Of a stretch of 64,000 nucleotides of DNA, positions 1 through 7,670 are shown piece after piece; position 1 is the stretch's first letter; every line of letters starts with the position of its first letter. This DNA is from Microbacterium sp. ProA8. Lineage in GTDB: Bacteria; Actinomycetota; Actinomycetes; Actinomycetales; Microbacteriaceae. Below the pieces are notes generated by a model. It was not told the DNA's origin. It made no database searches and was given only the letters and a program-made list of their open reading frames with translations. The stretch spans positions 1,798,001 to 1,862,000 of the forward strand of contig NZ_CP157000.1 in the NCBI RefSeq assembly GCF_039905635.1. Direction: 5' to 3'. Made by a program: the position numbers and the translations under genes.

Positions 1-71
1 CCACTCGACATACTATGTGCCGCACGTCAACCCTGCGCCTCACCCCGAATCGCACTCGATAGGGTGGCGCC

Positions 72-1136
72 ATGGCGGACCTGATCGCGAGGCTGACGGC
101 CTGGGCCCTGTCACTGCGACTGGTGCGGATGTGGCTGCACTACGCCGAACGCCGCGGTCCCATGCTGTCGGACAGCATCACCTACCGCTCGCTGTTCTCG
201 GTGTTCGCCGGTGTCCTCCTCGGCTTCTCGTTCGCGGCGATCTGGCTCCGCGACAACCCCGCGGCATGGCAGTCGCTGGTGGAGGCGGTGGATGCTGCGA
301 TTCCGGGCCTCGTCGGCGAGGGCGGGCTCGTCGACGTCTCTGCCATCGAGGCACCGGCAGGGTTGACCGTCGCGGGGATCATCGCCCTCGTCGCCCTGGT
401 CGGAGCGGCGATCGGCGCGATCGGATCGCTCCGGGTCGCCCTGCGGACCCTCGCCGACAGGGTGCACGACGACGTCTTCTTTGTCTGGGTGCTGCTGCGC
501 AACCTGTTGCTCGCCATCGCCATCGGCGGCGGTTTCGTGCTCTCGGCGGGCGCGACGTTCGTAGGCACCTCGTTCGTCGGTGCGGTGCTCGACTGGGCGG
601 GCATCACACAGGACGCCTTCGCGACCTTCGCGACCCGCAGCGTGTCGATCATCGTCGTGTTCCTGCTCGACATGGCGCTCGTCGCGCTCGCTTTCGTCAC
701 GCTGAGCGGCGTGCGGGCGCGTGCCCGCACCCTGTGGACCGGCGCTCTCCTCGGCGCGGTCGGACTCATCGTCCTGCAGCAGCTGTCGGGGCTCTTCGTC
801 TCGGGGGCAGGGTCGAACCCCCTGCTCGCCACGTTCGCCAGCCTCATCGCGCTGCTGTTGTGGCTCAACCTGTCGGCCCAGGTGATCATGCTGGCGTCGA
901 CCTGGATCATCGTCAGCGAGCGCGAGCATGTCGATCGCGTGCGCGAGCGGTTCGGCTCGCCGACGTTCGTGCTGCGGCGGGTGCGGCAGGCGGAGGATGC
1001 CGTGCGCGTCGCCACCGAAGAGCTCGAGCACGCTCGCGCCGACGCCGAGAAGGAACGCGCCGCGCGGCAGAAGGCCGACGAGAAGGCCGCCCGCTCGAAG
1101 GCGAACGAGGGAACGGCCGGAAAGGAGCCCTCGTGA
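72..1136 (+). CDS. YihY/BrkB-family inner-membrane protein
   Basis: The 354-residue product is a multi-pass membrane protein of the YihY/virulence factor BrkB family. A short cytoplasmic N-terminus is followed by about six hydrophobic segments between residues 40 and 275. The last ~70 residues are charged, rich in Lys, Glu and Ala, and probably form a coiled coil in the cytoplasm. The family's biochemical role is unsettled, and the old ribonuclease BN label is not supported for it. A TAGGGT hexamer at 60-65 ends exactly 6 nt before the ATG, which suggests a leaderless transcript. Its stop overlaps the next gene's GTG by 4 nt, so the two are probably co-transcribed. Confidence 0.88.
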   Translation: MADLIARLTAWALSLRLVRMWLHYAERRGPMLSDSITYRSLFSVFAGVLLGFSFAAIWLRDNPAAWQSLVEAVDAAIPGLVGEGGLVDVSAIEAPAGLTVAGIIALVALVGAAIGAIGSLRVALRTLADRVHDDVFFVWVLLRNLLLAIAIGGGFVLSAGATFVGTSFVGAVLDWAGITQDAFATFATRSVSIIVVFLLDMALVALAFVTLSGVRARARTLWTGALLGAVGLIVLQQLSGLFVSGAGSNPLLATFASLIALLLWLNLSAQVIMLASTWIIVSEREHVDRVRERFGSPTFVLRRVRQAEDAVRVATEELEHARADAEKERAARQKADEKAARSKANEGTAGKEPS

Positions 1137-1900
1137 GCGCGCGCGTGCCGATCTATACCGCGGAGCAGATCCGCGCTGCCGAACGCCCACTGCTCGAGGA
1201 AGGGGTGCCGCTCATGCAGCGCGCCGCTGCCGCCCTCGCGGCTGTCGTCCGCGATGAGCTGGCGACGCCGCACATCGACCCGACGATGACCGGCGCGCTG
1301 GAACCCGTGGCCTCGGACGACCCCGGCGATCCACGCCCCCGCGTGCTGATCCTCGTCGGCAGCGGCGACAACGGCGGCGACGCCCTCTACGCCGCCGCCC
1401 AGGTGACCGACGTTGCCGACGTCGATGCGCTGCTCGTCTCCGACCGCTTCCACGAGGCGGCTCTGGCGGCTGCCGTCGGTGCGGGCGTGCGTCGGGTGGA
1501 TGTCACCGAGATCGCCGACGTGGGGCGCCACTACACCCTCGTCGTCGACGGCATCCTGGGCATCGGAGCCTCGCGCGAACCGGCGCTCCGCGGCACCGCG
1601 CGGGAGGCGGTGACGGCGCTGCTCTCCATCGCGCGCAGCGGCGGGCGGATGCCGCGGGTCGTGGCCGTCGACATCCCGAGCGGCCTGCACCCCGACACCG
1701 GCGCCGCGGACGACGCCGTGCTCCCGGCATCCGTCACCGTCACGTTCGGCGCTGTGAAAGCCGGACTCGTGGGTGGACGCGGGCCCGAGTACGCGGGAGA
1801 CATCGTGCTCGTCGACATCGGGCTCGGCGCGGCCCTGGCGTCCGCCGAACCGGCGGGCGAGGCATCCGTGTCTCGAGTCGTGGTGGCGCCGACCGGCTGA
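1133..1900 (+). CDS. nnrE: NAD(P)H-hydrate epimerase (YjeF N-terminal domain)
   Basis: This 255-residue protein has the YjeF_N fold that epimerises damaged R-NAD(P)HX to the S form for repair. The signature GSGDNGGDA lies near residue 80, close to the family's GxGNNGGDG nucleotide loop. The later segment VVAVDIPSGLHPDTG is the conserved substrate-side motif. Many bacteria fuse this domain to the ADP-dependent dehydratase NnrD, but here the protein ends after the epimerase domain, so NnrD must be encoded elsewhere if present. The GTG start overlaps the upstream stop (GTGA), implying translational coupling. A longer in-frame upstream extension overlaps the BrkB gene and is not credible. Confidence 0.87.
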   Translation: MSARVPIYTAEQIRAAERPLLEEGVPLMQRAAAALAAVVRDELATPHIDPTMTGALEPVASDDPGDPRPRVLILVGSGDNGGDALYAAAQVTDVADVDALLVSDRFHEAALAAAVGAGVRRVDVTEIADVGRHYTLVVDGILGIGASREPALRGTAREAVTALLSIARSGGRMPRVVAVDIPSGLHPDTGAADDAVLPASVTVTFGAVKAGLVGGRGPEYAGDIVLVDIGLGAALASAEPAGEASVSRVVVAPTG

Positions 1901-1939
1901 GAGCCGTCGCCCCAGACGCGGCGCCCGTCCTTCGCGGTG

Positions 1940-2353
1940 CTACTCGCCCTCGTCCCGCCCGCCGTTGTTGCCGGGGAAGTCGGGGGAGTCCTTGTCGTGC
2001 CCGAAGGCGTTGCCGCGGCCATTGTTCCCGGGTCCGTCGGCGTGCTTCTCGTCCTTCGCGTCGCGGTTGCCCGGGAAGTCGGGGGAGTCCTTGTCGTGCC
2101 CGAACGCGTTGCCGTTGCCCCGGCCGTTCCCTTCGCCCTCGTCCCCCTTGTTGCCGGGGAAGTCGGGGGAGTCCTTGTCGTGCCCGAACGCGTTCCCGCG
2201 CCCGTTGCCGGGTCCGTCGTCGGGTGCGACCTCGGTGGATACCGGGAAGACCTGCGGAAGCGGTGCGCCCGCCGCGACGCTCGGCACGACGATCGCGGCC
2301 GCAGCCACGACGGCGATCGCGGCACCCGCGAGGAGCAGTTTCTTCGAACCCAT
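1940..2353 (-). CDS. Small secreted protein with three FGHDKDSPDFPGN repeats
   Basis: The 137-residue product begins with a clear signal peptide (MGSKK, then an Ala/Val-rich core ending near VAAGA). The mature part is hydrophilic and built on three copies of NAFGHDKDSPDFPGN, separated by Gly/Asn/Glu/Asp-rich linkers with GRGN motifs. The DNA of the repeat core is identical over 32 bp at 1974-2005, 2073-2104 and 2157-2188. I recognise no family. The acidic, repetitive mature region resembles calcium-binding or wall-associated low-complexity proteins, but that is a guess. The ATG at 2353 is preceded by GAGGTG. The gene converges on nnrE with a 39-bp gap. Confidence 0.75.
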   Translation of the reverse strand: MGSKKLLLAGAAIAVVAAAAIVVPSVAAGAPLPQVFPVSTEVAPDDGPGNGRGNAFGHDKDSPDFPGNKGDEGEGNGRGNGNAFGHDKDSPDFPGNRDAKDEKHADGPGNNGRGNAFGHDKDSPDFPGNNGGRDEGE

Positions 2354-2433
2354 GACACACCTCGGTTTCCGGCGGCGGAGGCAGCCGGTGCCCGGAGCGT
2401 ACCACCGCCGAGGCGCCCTGCGTAGGGCTGGGC

Positions 2434-3165
2434 TCAGCGGGCGTAGCGCGTGACGAACGTCCGCAGCATGCGGCTCGGGTGCGAGACCGCCGCCCGCCGC
2501 ACCGCGGCGAGGGTGAGCTCGAGCTCGTCGGCGGCGAAATAGCCGTGGCCGGCGTACGCGTGGATGCGCGTCGTGATGCCCTCGACGTCGAGCTCGGGGT
2601 GGAACTGCGTCGCGTAGACGTTCTCGCCGACCCGGAACATCTGCACCGGGCATCCGGGCGAAGAGGCCAGCAGCGTCGCTGACGCCGGCAGCTGCGAGAT
2701 CGCCTCCTTGTGTCCGACGAACGCCTCGAAAGTCTCCGGTATCCCTTCGAGCAGGGGATCGGATTCCCCGGCCGCCGTCGTCGTCACGGGCACCACGCTG
2801 ATCGGCTCGCCGTGGCGGCGGTCGATCACCGCACCCTGGTGGGCGCCGAGCGTGCCGATGCCGTAGCAGGCGCCGAGGAACGGGAAGTCGCGTGCCACGA
2901 CCTCGTCGAGCAGCGTCGCGAACTCGGCCTCGACGCGTCGCTGAGCCGCCGACTTCTTCTCGAGCGGATCCGACGCGTTGAACGGCCCGCCACCCACGAA
3001 GATCCCCGACAGGTCGTCGAGGTCGAAGCGCGGCATCGGCTCCGCCTCGAGTCGCACCCGCACGAGCTCGTCGGGCGAGAGACCGGTGTACCGCAGGAAG
3101 AGCGCGTACTCCTCGTCGGCCGGCCCGTCCTCGGCCCGGGTCGCAAGGAGGACGAACGGCTTCAC
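2434..3165 (-). CDS. Class I glutamine amidotransferase (GMP-synthase-like)
   Basis: The 243-residue protein is a stand-alone class I GATase. The nucleophile elbow GACYGIG (Cys near residue 99) and the C-terminal QFHPELD (His and Glu of the triad) are both present. No synthetase domain is attached, so it resembles the GMP synthase-like amidotransferases whose acceptor is usually unknown. The GTG at 3165 is supported by TAGGCT (3172-3177, minus strand) ending 6 nt upstream, consistent with a leaderless mRNA. A large repeat array begins just upstream, about 30 bp away. Confidence 0.85.
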   Translation of the reverse strand: MKPFVLLATRAEDGPADEEYALFLRYTGLSPDELVRVRLEAEPMPRFDLDDLSGIFVGGGPFNASDPLEKKSAAQRRVEAEFATLLDEVVARDFPFLGACYGIGTLGAHQGAVIDRRHGEPISVVPVTTTAAGESDPLLEGIPETFEAFVGHKEAISQLPASATLLASSPGCPVQMFRVGENVYATQFHPELDVEGITTRIHAYAGHGYFAADELELTLAAVRRAAVSHPSRMLRTFVTRYAR

Positions 3166-3193
3166 CGCACCAGCCTACGTGCGCGGCGCAGGA

Positions 3194-3964
3194 CGTTTCG
3201 TCGCGCTTCGCTCGCTCGACCGAAGTCCCGGTCCCTCTACCCGCGGTCGTTGGGCGAGTGAGCGCCAGCGACCGAGTCGAAAGGCGCCGAGCCGACGCGG
3301 TGCGCCGGGTGCAGGCGTTTCGTCTCGCTCGTTCCTCGCTCGCTCAACGACCGTTCCTTCACCCCGCGGTCGTTGAGCGAGGGAGCGCCAGCGACCGAGT
3401 CGAAACGCGCCGAGCCGACGTGGTGCGCCGGGTGCGGGGCGTTTCGTCTCGCTTCGCTCGCTCAACGACCGGTCCCTCGACCCGCGGTCGTTGAGCGAGG
3501 GAGCGCCAGCGACCGAGTCGAAACGCGCCGAGCCGACGTGGTGCGCCGGGTGCAGGCGTTTCGTCTCGCTCGTTCCTCGCTCGCTCAACGACCGTTCCTT
3601 CAACCCGCGGTCGTTGAGCGAGGGAGCGCCAGCGACCGAGACGAAACGCGTCGAGCCGACGTGGTGCGCCGGGTGCGGGACGTTTCGTCTCGCTCGTTCC
3701 TCGCTCGCTCAACGACCGGTCCCTCGACCCACGGTCGTTGAGCGAGGGAGCGCCAGCGACCGAGTCGAAATACGCCGAGCCGACGTGGTGCGCCGGGTGC
3801 AGGCGTTTCGTCTCGCTCGTTCCTCGCTCGCTCAACGACCGGTTCCTCGACCCGCGGTCGTTGAGCGAGGGAGCGCCAGCGACCGAGTCGAAACGCGCCG
3901 AGACGATGCACAGCGGCCGGGTGCAGGCGTTTCGTCTCGCTCGTTCCTCGCTCGCTCAACGACC
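3194..3964. repeat. Tandem array, ~123-bp unit, palindromic family A
   Basis: This whole gap is repeat. Each unit has a left arm starting GGTCGTTGAGCGAGGGAGCG and ending in GTCGAAACGCG, a ~30-bp centre (CCGAGCCGACGTGGTGCGCC), then an inverted right arm starting CGTTTCGTCTCGCTCG and ending CGCTCAACGACC. Left arms start at 3245, 3368, 3486, 3609, 3733 and 3856, giving periods of 118-124 bp. The first unit is the most divergent. Centres are conserved as well as arms, so the array grew by tandem duplication of a whole unit and is not a CRISPR. No gene is supported here; the apparent long ORFs are readings of the repeat. Confidence 0.92.
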
Positions 3965-3965
3965 G

Positions 3966-3991
3966 GGAGGACAGTCTTCGGAGTGTCCTCC
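3966..3991. other. Hairpin between repeat array and GIY-YIG gene
   Basis: GGAGGACA and TGTCCTCC form a perfect 8-bp stem with a 10-nt loop immediately after the last array unit. It could be a terminator remnant, an mRNA hairpin upstream of the nuclease gene, or part of the mobile boundary; there is no T-run. Confidence 0.5.
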
Positions 3992-4072
3992 ACAGGTGAG
4001 GCAATCCGGCGGCACTCCACCGACTCGGTCGGTCGGCGTCTCGTCGGACAGATCCGGCGAGAGCATGCTCGC

Positions 4073-4369
4073 ATGGCATTCGCATACGTGCTCCGGTGCG
4101 TCGACGGGACGTACTACGTCGGCAGCACGATCGACCTCTCTCGGAGGATCGAGCAGCACAACGCCGGATGCGGTTCCGCGTACACGCGGAGACGACTCCC
4201 CGTGGAGCTCGTCTGGTCTGCGGATTTCGACGGCATCGCGGAGGCGTTCGCCTGGGAGAAGCGGATTCAGGGCTGGAGCCACGCGAAGCGCGAAGCGTTC
4301 ATCGAGGGCGGCATCGACGCGGTATTGGGCTGGAGCAAGCGCGAGCGCCTGCGACGCACCGACAATTGA
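4073..4369 (+). CDS. GIY-YIG domain nuclease, single-domain
   Basis: The 98-residue protein is a compact GIY-YIG domain of the UvrC/YhbQ-like type. It opens with AYVLRC..GTYYVGSTIDLSRRIEQHN, which carries the Y-x-YVG core and the conserved Arg. It continues with the typical WEKRIQGWSHAKREALI-like helix region (WEKRIQGWSHAKREAFIEGG here). No DNA-binding partner domain is attached. The preceding ATG at 4065 is out of frame. A poor -10 (GAGCAT, 4061-4066) sits 6 nt before the ATG. The gene lies inside family A repeats, with an array on its left and another copy starting 13 bp after its stop. Substrate and role are unknown. Confidence 0.85.
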   Translation: MAFAYVLRCVDGTYYVGSTIDLSRRIEQHNAGCGSAYTRRRLPVELVWSADFDGIAEAFAWEKRIQGWSHAKREAFIEGGIDAVLGWSKRERLRRTDN

Positions 4370-4382
4370 CGACCCGCCGTCG

Positions 4383-4532
4383 CGTTTCGTCTCGCTTCGC
4401 TCGCTCAACGACCGGTCCCTCGACCCGCGGTCGTTGAGCGAGGGAGCGCCAGCGACCGAGACGAAACGCGCCGAGCCCCCCGCGTGCGCCGGGTGTGGGG
4501 CGTTTCGTCTCGCTTCGCTCGCTCAACGATCG
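4383..4532. repeat. Family A palindromic repeat, right of GIY-YIG gene
   Basis: A right arm (CGTTTCGTCTCGCTTCGCTC... to CAACGACC), a full left arm starting GGTCGTTGAGCGAGGGAGCG, a centre, and another right arm ending CAACGATC. This continues the same order as the array left of the nuclease gene, as if the gene interrupts one array. Confidence 0.88.
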
Positions 4533-4548
4533 GGGGAGGTGGGAAGAC

Positions 4549-4589
4549 GGATGCCCCGGCCCGGCGCAGTGCGCCGGGCCGGGGCATCC
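4549..4589. terminator. Strong inverted repeat, terminator of the lyase gene
   Basis: Two 20-bp arms (4549-4568 and 4570-4589) are exact complements, starting GGATGCCCCGG and ending GGGGCATCC. The hairpin lies 14 bp beyond the stop of the minus-strand lyase gene and can also stop traffic from the GIY-YIG side. T-runs are absent, as is usual in high-GC actinobacteria. Confidence 0.8.
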
Positions 4590-4602
4590 GTTCGCCCTTG
4601 TG

Positions 4603-7146
4603 TCAGTCGTCGGCGCTGAACGCGTGCGTCCAGGTCGACACCGCACCGGCGGCGACCGCGAAGCCGGCCTTCGGCACCGCCGTCACACGGACGTCCGAAC
4701 CGGCGGGCACCTTGACGAGCGGCTTCTCGGCCTTCACGCCGTTGACGTAGTAGTCGAACGACGGGTCGGGCGCGACCACCACATGGTCGGATGCCGAACC
4801 GCTCGGGTTCACGAACTTCGGCTCGTGCGGGGTCGCCGCGGTCGTGCGAACCGGCACGTTCGCGAAGTCCATGTCGCTGGCGAGGTAGTAGCTCGTGTAC
4901 GACGGCTGGTTGTAGGTGGTGTTTTGGCGGGCGACCTCGGCACGGTACTGCACGTCGTGCATCAGCGTCGGCAGCTTGTGCGCCGTCACCTCGCTGCTCG
5001 TGAAGATGCGCAGCGCGCTCGAGTCGGCGGTGCGCACGAGCAGCTCCTCACGCCAGTCGCCCAGCACGTCGGCGACGAGCGAGGGGTTGCCCTTCGTGCC
5101 GTTGTTCGTGCGGGTGCCGTCGGCGGTCAGCAGCCGGCCGCGCGTCCAGTCGTCGATCATGACGTTCTGGTCGCCGCTGCCGTTGACGATCTGCGTCGTG
5201 AGGTCGGCGGCCCAGCGGATCGACTGGTTCGTGCCCGGAATCGCCGAGCCGAGGATTCCTCCCGACGCGCTCAGCAGTCCCGAGGCCTCGGTGCCGCCCG
5301 GCATGCTCGCCCAGACCTCGATCCCGGGCACGTCGGCACGGACGTCGCCGATCATGCTGCGTCCCGTATCGCGGCCCGAGTACGCGCCGAACAGCACCTC
5401 GCCGGTGGCGGCATCCCTCATCGCCGACCCGTAGGGAGCGAACGTTCCGCCCTCGTGCGCGGTCCAGATCTCGAGGCCGGGACGGTTGGGGTCGATGTCG
5501 GTGACGTGCATCGCATCGCCGTGGCCGAGGCGCACGGTCTCGCCGGGGGCGGCGCTGCCGGCGGGCAGCTCGTCGAACGAGCTGTACAGCAGTCCGCCGT
5601 CGTCGTCGATCGTGGCCGCGCCGTAGACGATCTCGTGCTTGCCGTCGCCGTCGACGTCGGCAGCGCTCAGGGAGTGGAAGCCCTGCGTCGTGATGGTGCC
5701 GAACTCGGGGTCGGTGCCGTCACGGCCGTGAGGGCCGTCGTTGAACGGGTTGGTCATCGGCACGTGGCCGCTGTCGACGAACCAGCGGGTGCTGAGGTGC
5801 TCGCCGTCCCAGTCGTACGCCGCGATCGTCGAGCGCGTGTAGTAGCCGCGGGCGAAGACCGCCGACGGGTGCGTGCCGTCGAGATAGGCCACGCCGGCGA
5901 GGAAGCGGTCGACGCGGTTGCCCGGCTCGATGCGGGCCATCGCGTAGTCGCCCCACAGCAGGCCGTCGTCGTCGCGACCCGGCTCGTAGCGGACCGTCTC
6001 GAGCTCTTCGCCCGTCGCCGAATCGAACACCGTGAGGTACTCCGGCCCGTCGACGATGAAGCCCTCGAAGTTCGTGAGGTCGTTGCGGGCGCTCCGCGAC
6101 GGAGCGTAGGTGGTGATGAAGTAGTCCACGAGCTCGGTGGCCGACGCCTCCGAGAGCGGGTACTCGTGCGCGATCGGGATGCCGAACGCCTCCTCGAGCG
6201 TCGCGGGCCAGTTGCCGGCGACGACCTCCGGGTGCTCCGACCAGCCTTCGAAGACCTCGATGAGGTGCGCGCGGTAGTCCGCGGCGCTCATGCGGTAGTC
6301 GTCGGTGTGCTTGTACCCGGCAGCGAGGTCTTCGGCGAGCATGGTGATGTTCACCGGCGCCTGCGCCGTGCCGTCGGCGTTGTAGCGGGTGGAGGTCGTG
6401 CCCGGTGCCGTCTTGAGCATCGTCTCGGACCGGCCGTCGCCGTCGAAGTCGTAGACCATGAACTGCGTGTAGTGCGCGCCTGCGCGGATGTTGACACCCA
6501 GATCGATGCGGTTGAGCAGCGTGCCGTCGAGCTCGTACGTGTCGACGTACACCGGACCGGTGTAGCCCTTCTGCGACACGTCCTTCGAGTTCGACGGATC
6601 CCACTTCACGACGAACTCGTACGCGCCGTCGCCGTCGACGTCGGCCACCGCAGCGTCGTTCGCGGAGTAGGTGTACGGCTCGCCGGCAGGAAACGCCACA
6701 CTCTTCGGCGCGACGCCGTCGGCGGGCTTCTGCAGCGGCAGGTCGTAGAACCCGTCGCCCCACACCGACACCGGTGCGGACTGCTCGCCGGTCACGTCGT
6801 GCCATGCCGGGGCGACCGTGTAGACGGATGCCGCAGACCCGGCCGGATCGGCATAGTTCGTGCTGTCGTCGACCGTGGCGATGCGCTCACCGTCGCGGAA
6901 CACCGCGAACGACGGGCCGCTGACACCGCTCTCGGTCGACGGTCCCGCCTCGGTCGCGAGGAGGCGCCAGCTGAGGAACACGCCTTCGCCGGTCGACACC
7001 GCGACCAGGCCGCGATCGAGCGCTTCGAGCTGGGCCCCGGCGGGTGGGACCTCTTCGGCCAGCGCCGGTTGCGCCAACCCCAGGCTGAGCGCGCAGGCCG
7101 CGGCGCCGGCCGTGACTGCGCGGATGCAGGTGTTGCGGAGGTTCAT
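4603..7146 (-). CDS. Secreted rhamnogalacturonan lyase, PL11 family
   Basis: The 847-residue protein has a Sec signal peptide (cleavage near ALAEE, residue 30) and resembles the YesW/YesX PL11 lyases that cut the rhamnose-galacturonate backbone of pectin. After a fibronectin-like N-terminal region it carries the calcium-binding Asp-rich propeller motifs: AAVADVDGDGAYEFV, YDFDGDGRSE, SAADVDGDGKHEIV and VTDIDPNRPGLEIW. This suggests extracellular use of plant cell-wall pectin. No sugar transporter or further pectinase lies next to it, so it is an isolated enzyme here. Two LacI-like operators lie upstream, so substrate-controlled repression is likely. Confidence 0.92.
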   Translation of the reverse strand: MNLRNTCIRAVTAGAAACALSLGLAQPALAEEVPPAGAQLEALDRGLVAVSTGEGVFLSWRLLATEAGPSTESGVSGPSFAVFRDGERIATVDDSTNYADPAGSAASVYTVAPAWHDVTGEQSAPVSVWGDGFYDLPLQKPADGVAPKSVAFPAGEPYTYSANDAAVADVDGDGAYEFVVKWDPSNSKDVSQKGYTGPVYVDTYELDGTLLNRIDLGVNIRAGAHYTQFMVYDFDGDGRSETMLKTAPGTTSTRYNADGTAQAPVNITMLAEDLAAGYKHTDDYRMSAADYRAHLIEVFEGWSEHPEVVAGNWPATLEEAFGIPIAHEYPLSEASATELVDYFITTYAPSRSARNDLTNFEGFIVDGPEYLTVFDSATGEELETVRYEPGRDDDGLLWGDYAMARIEPGNRVDRFLAGVAYLDGTHPSAVFARGYYTRSTIAAYDWDGEHLSTRWFVDSGHVPMTNPFNDGPHGRDGTDPEFGTITTQGFHSLSAADVDGDGKHEIVYGAATIDDDGGLLYSSFDELPAGSAAPGETVRLGHGDAMHVTDIDPNRPGLEIWTAHEGGTFAPYGSAMRDAATGEVLFGAYSGRDTGRSMIGDVRADVPGIEVWASMPGGTEASGLLSASGGILGSAIPGTNQSIRWAADLTTQIVNGSGDQNVMIDDWTRGRLLTADGTRTNNGTKGNPSLVADVLGDWREELLVRTADSSALRIFTSSEVTAHKLPTLMHDVQYRAEVARQNTTYNQPSYTSYYLASDMDFANVPVRTTAATPHEPKFVNPSGSASDHVVVAPDPSFDYYVNGVKAEKPLVKVPAGSDVRVTAVPKAGFAVAAGAVSTWTHAFSADD

Positions 7147-7211
7147 CGTCGAATCGCTCTCCCGAGTCGGTGGCCGCGTGGGGTGCGAGCCGTGCGTCGT
7201 TGCAAACGTAG

Positions 7212-7225
7212 GGAATACGTTTTCC
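7212..7225. promoter_or_regulatory. LacI-type operator candidate (lyase, proximal)
   Basis: GGAATACGTTTTCC is a 14-bp near-palindrome with a central CG, the layout of LacI-family operators. It lies 66 bp upstream of the lyase ATG, downstream of a TTGACC hexamer (7256-7261, minus strand) that could be the -35. Confidence 0.5.
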
Positions 7226-7278
7226 GCAGCGACGGTAACCCCGATGCGCGGGTCGGGTCAAGGATTCGGGCGAGATTA

Positions 7279-7292
7279 TTGGAACGATTTAA
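7279..7292. promoter_or_regulatory. LacI-type operator candidate (lyase, distal)
   Basis: TTGGAACGATTTAA again has a central CG with purine-rich left and pyrimidine-rich right halves. It is less symmetric (8 of 14 positions) than the proximal site. It lies just upstream of the TTGACC hexamer, so the pair would bracket the promoter. Confidence 0.35.
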
Positions 7293-7323
7293 TGCAGGAT
7301 GGCCCGTTTCACCGGGCGCGAGC

Positions 7324-7642
7324 CTTTCGACTCGCTTCGTTCGCTCAACGACCGAAGCCCCCGGTCGTTGAGCGAGGAGCGCCAGCGACCGAGACGAAAC
7401 GCGTCGGACATCGCGTGTGCGCCGGGTGCGGGCGTTTCGTCTCGCTCGTTCCTCGCTCGCTCAACGACCGGGGAAGAGCTTCGGTCGTTGAGCGAGGGAG
7501 CGCCAGCGACCGAGACGAAACGCCTCGGACCTCGCGTGTGCGCCGTGTGCGGGCGTTTCGTCTCGCTCGTTCCTCGCTCGCTCAACGACCGGGGGCGTGT
7601 GCGGGCGTTTCGTCTCGCTCGTTCCTCGCTCGCTCAACGACC
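7324..7642. repeat. Family A palindromic repeats, four right arms and two left arms
   Basis: The gap between the lyase 5' end and glgP 3' end is repeat from about 7324. It contains two full arm pairs plus a tandemly duplicated right arm (at about 7553-7590 and 7603-7642) separated only by GGGGGCGTGTGCGGG. Left arms here end in GAGACGAAACG instead of the GAGTCGAAACG of the 3.2-kb array, so it is a separate subfamily. No gene seen. Confidence 0.88.
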
Positions 7643-7670
7643 GGAGGCCGAGGCATCCGTGATCCGTGTC

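Noticed and set aside
182..1690. A 502-codon minus-strand open frame opposite the BrkB and nnrE genes
   Set aside because: Shadow ORF with no motif.
3245..3900. CRISPR array in the 3.2-kb repeats
   Set aside because: The parts between arms are themselves conserved, units are ~123 bp, arms are inverted pairs, and no cas gene is near.
3491..4369. A longer 292-residue protein reading through the array into the GIY-YIG gene
   Set aside because: The extra N-terminus is repeat DNA translated in frame; the family size fits the 98-residue protein from 4073.
4495..7371. A 958-codon plus-strand open frame opposite the rhamnogalacturonan lyase
   Set aside because: No recognisable motif, repetitive Arg/Val/His composition, and the minus strand has a full PL11 enzyme with signal peptide.
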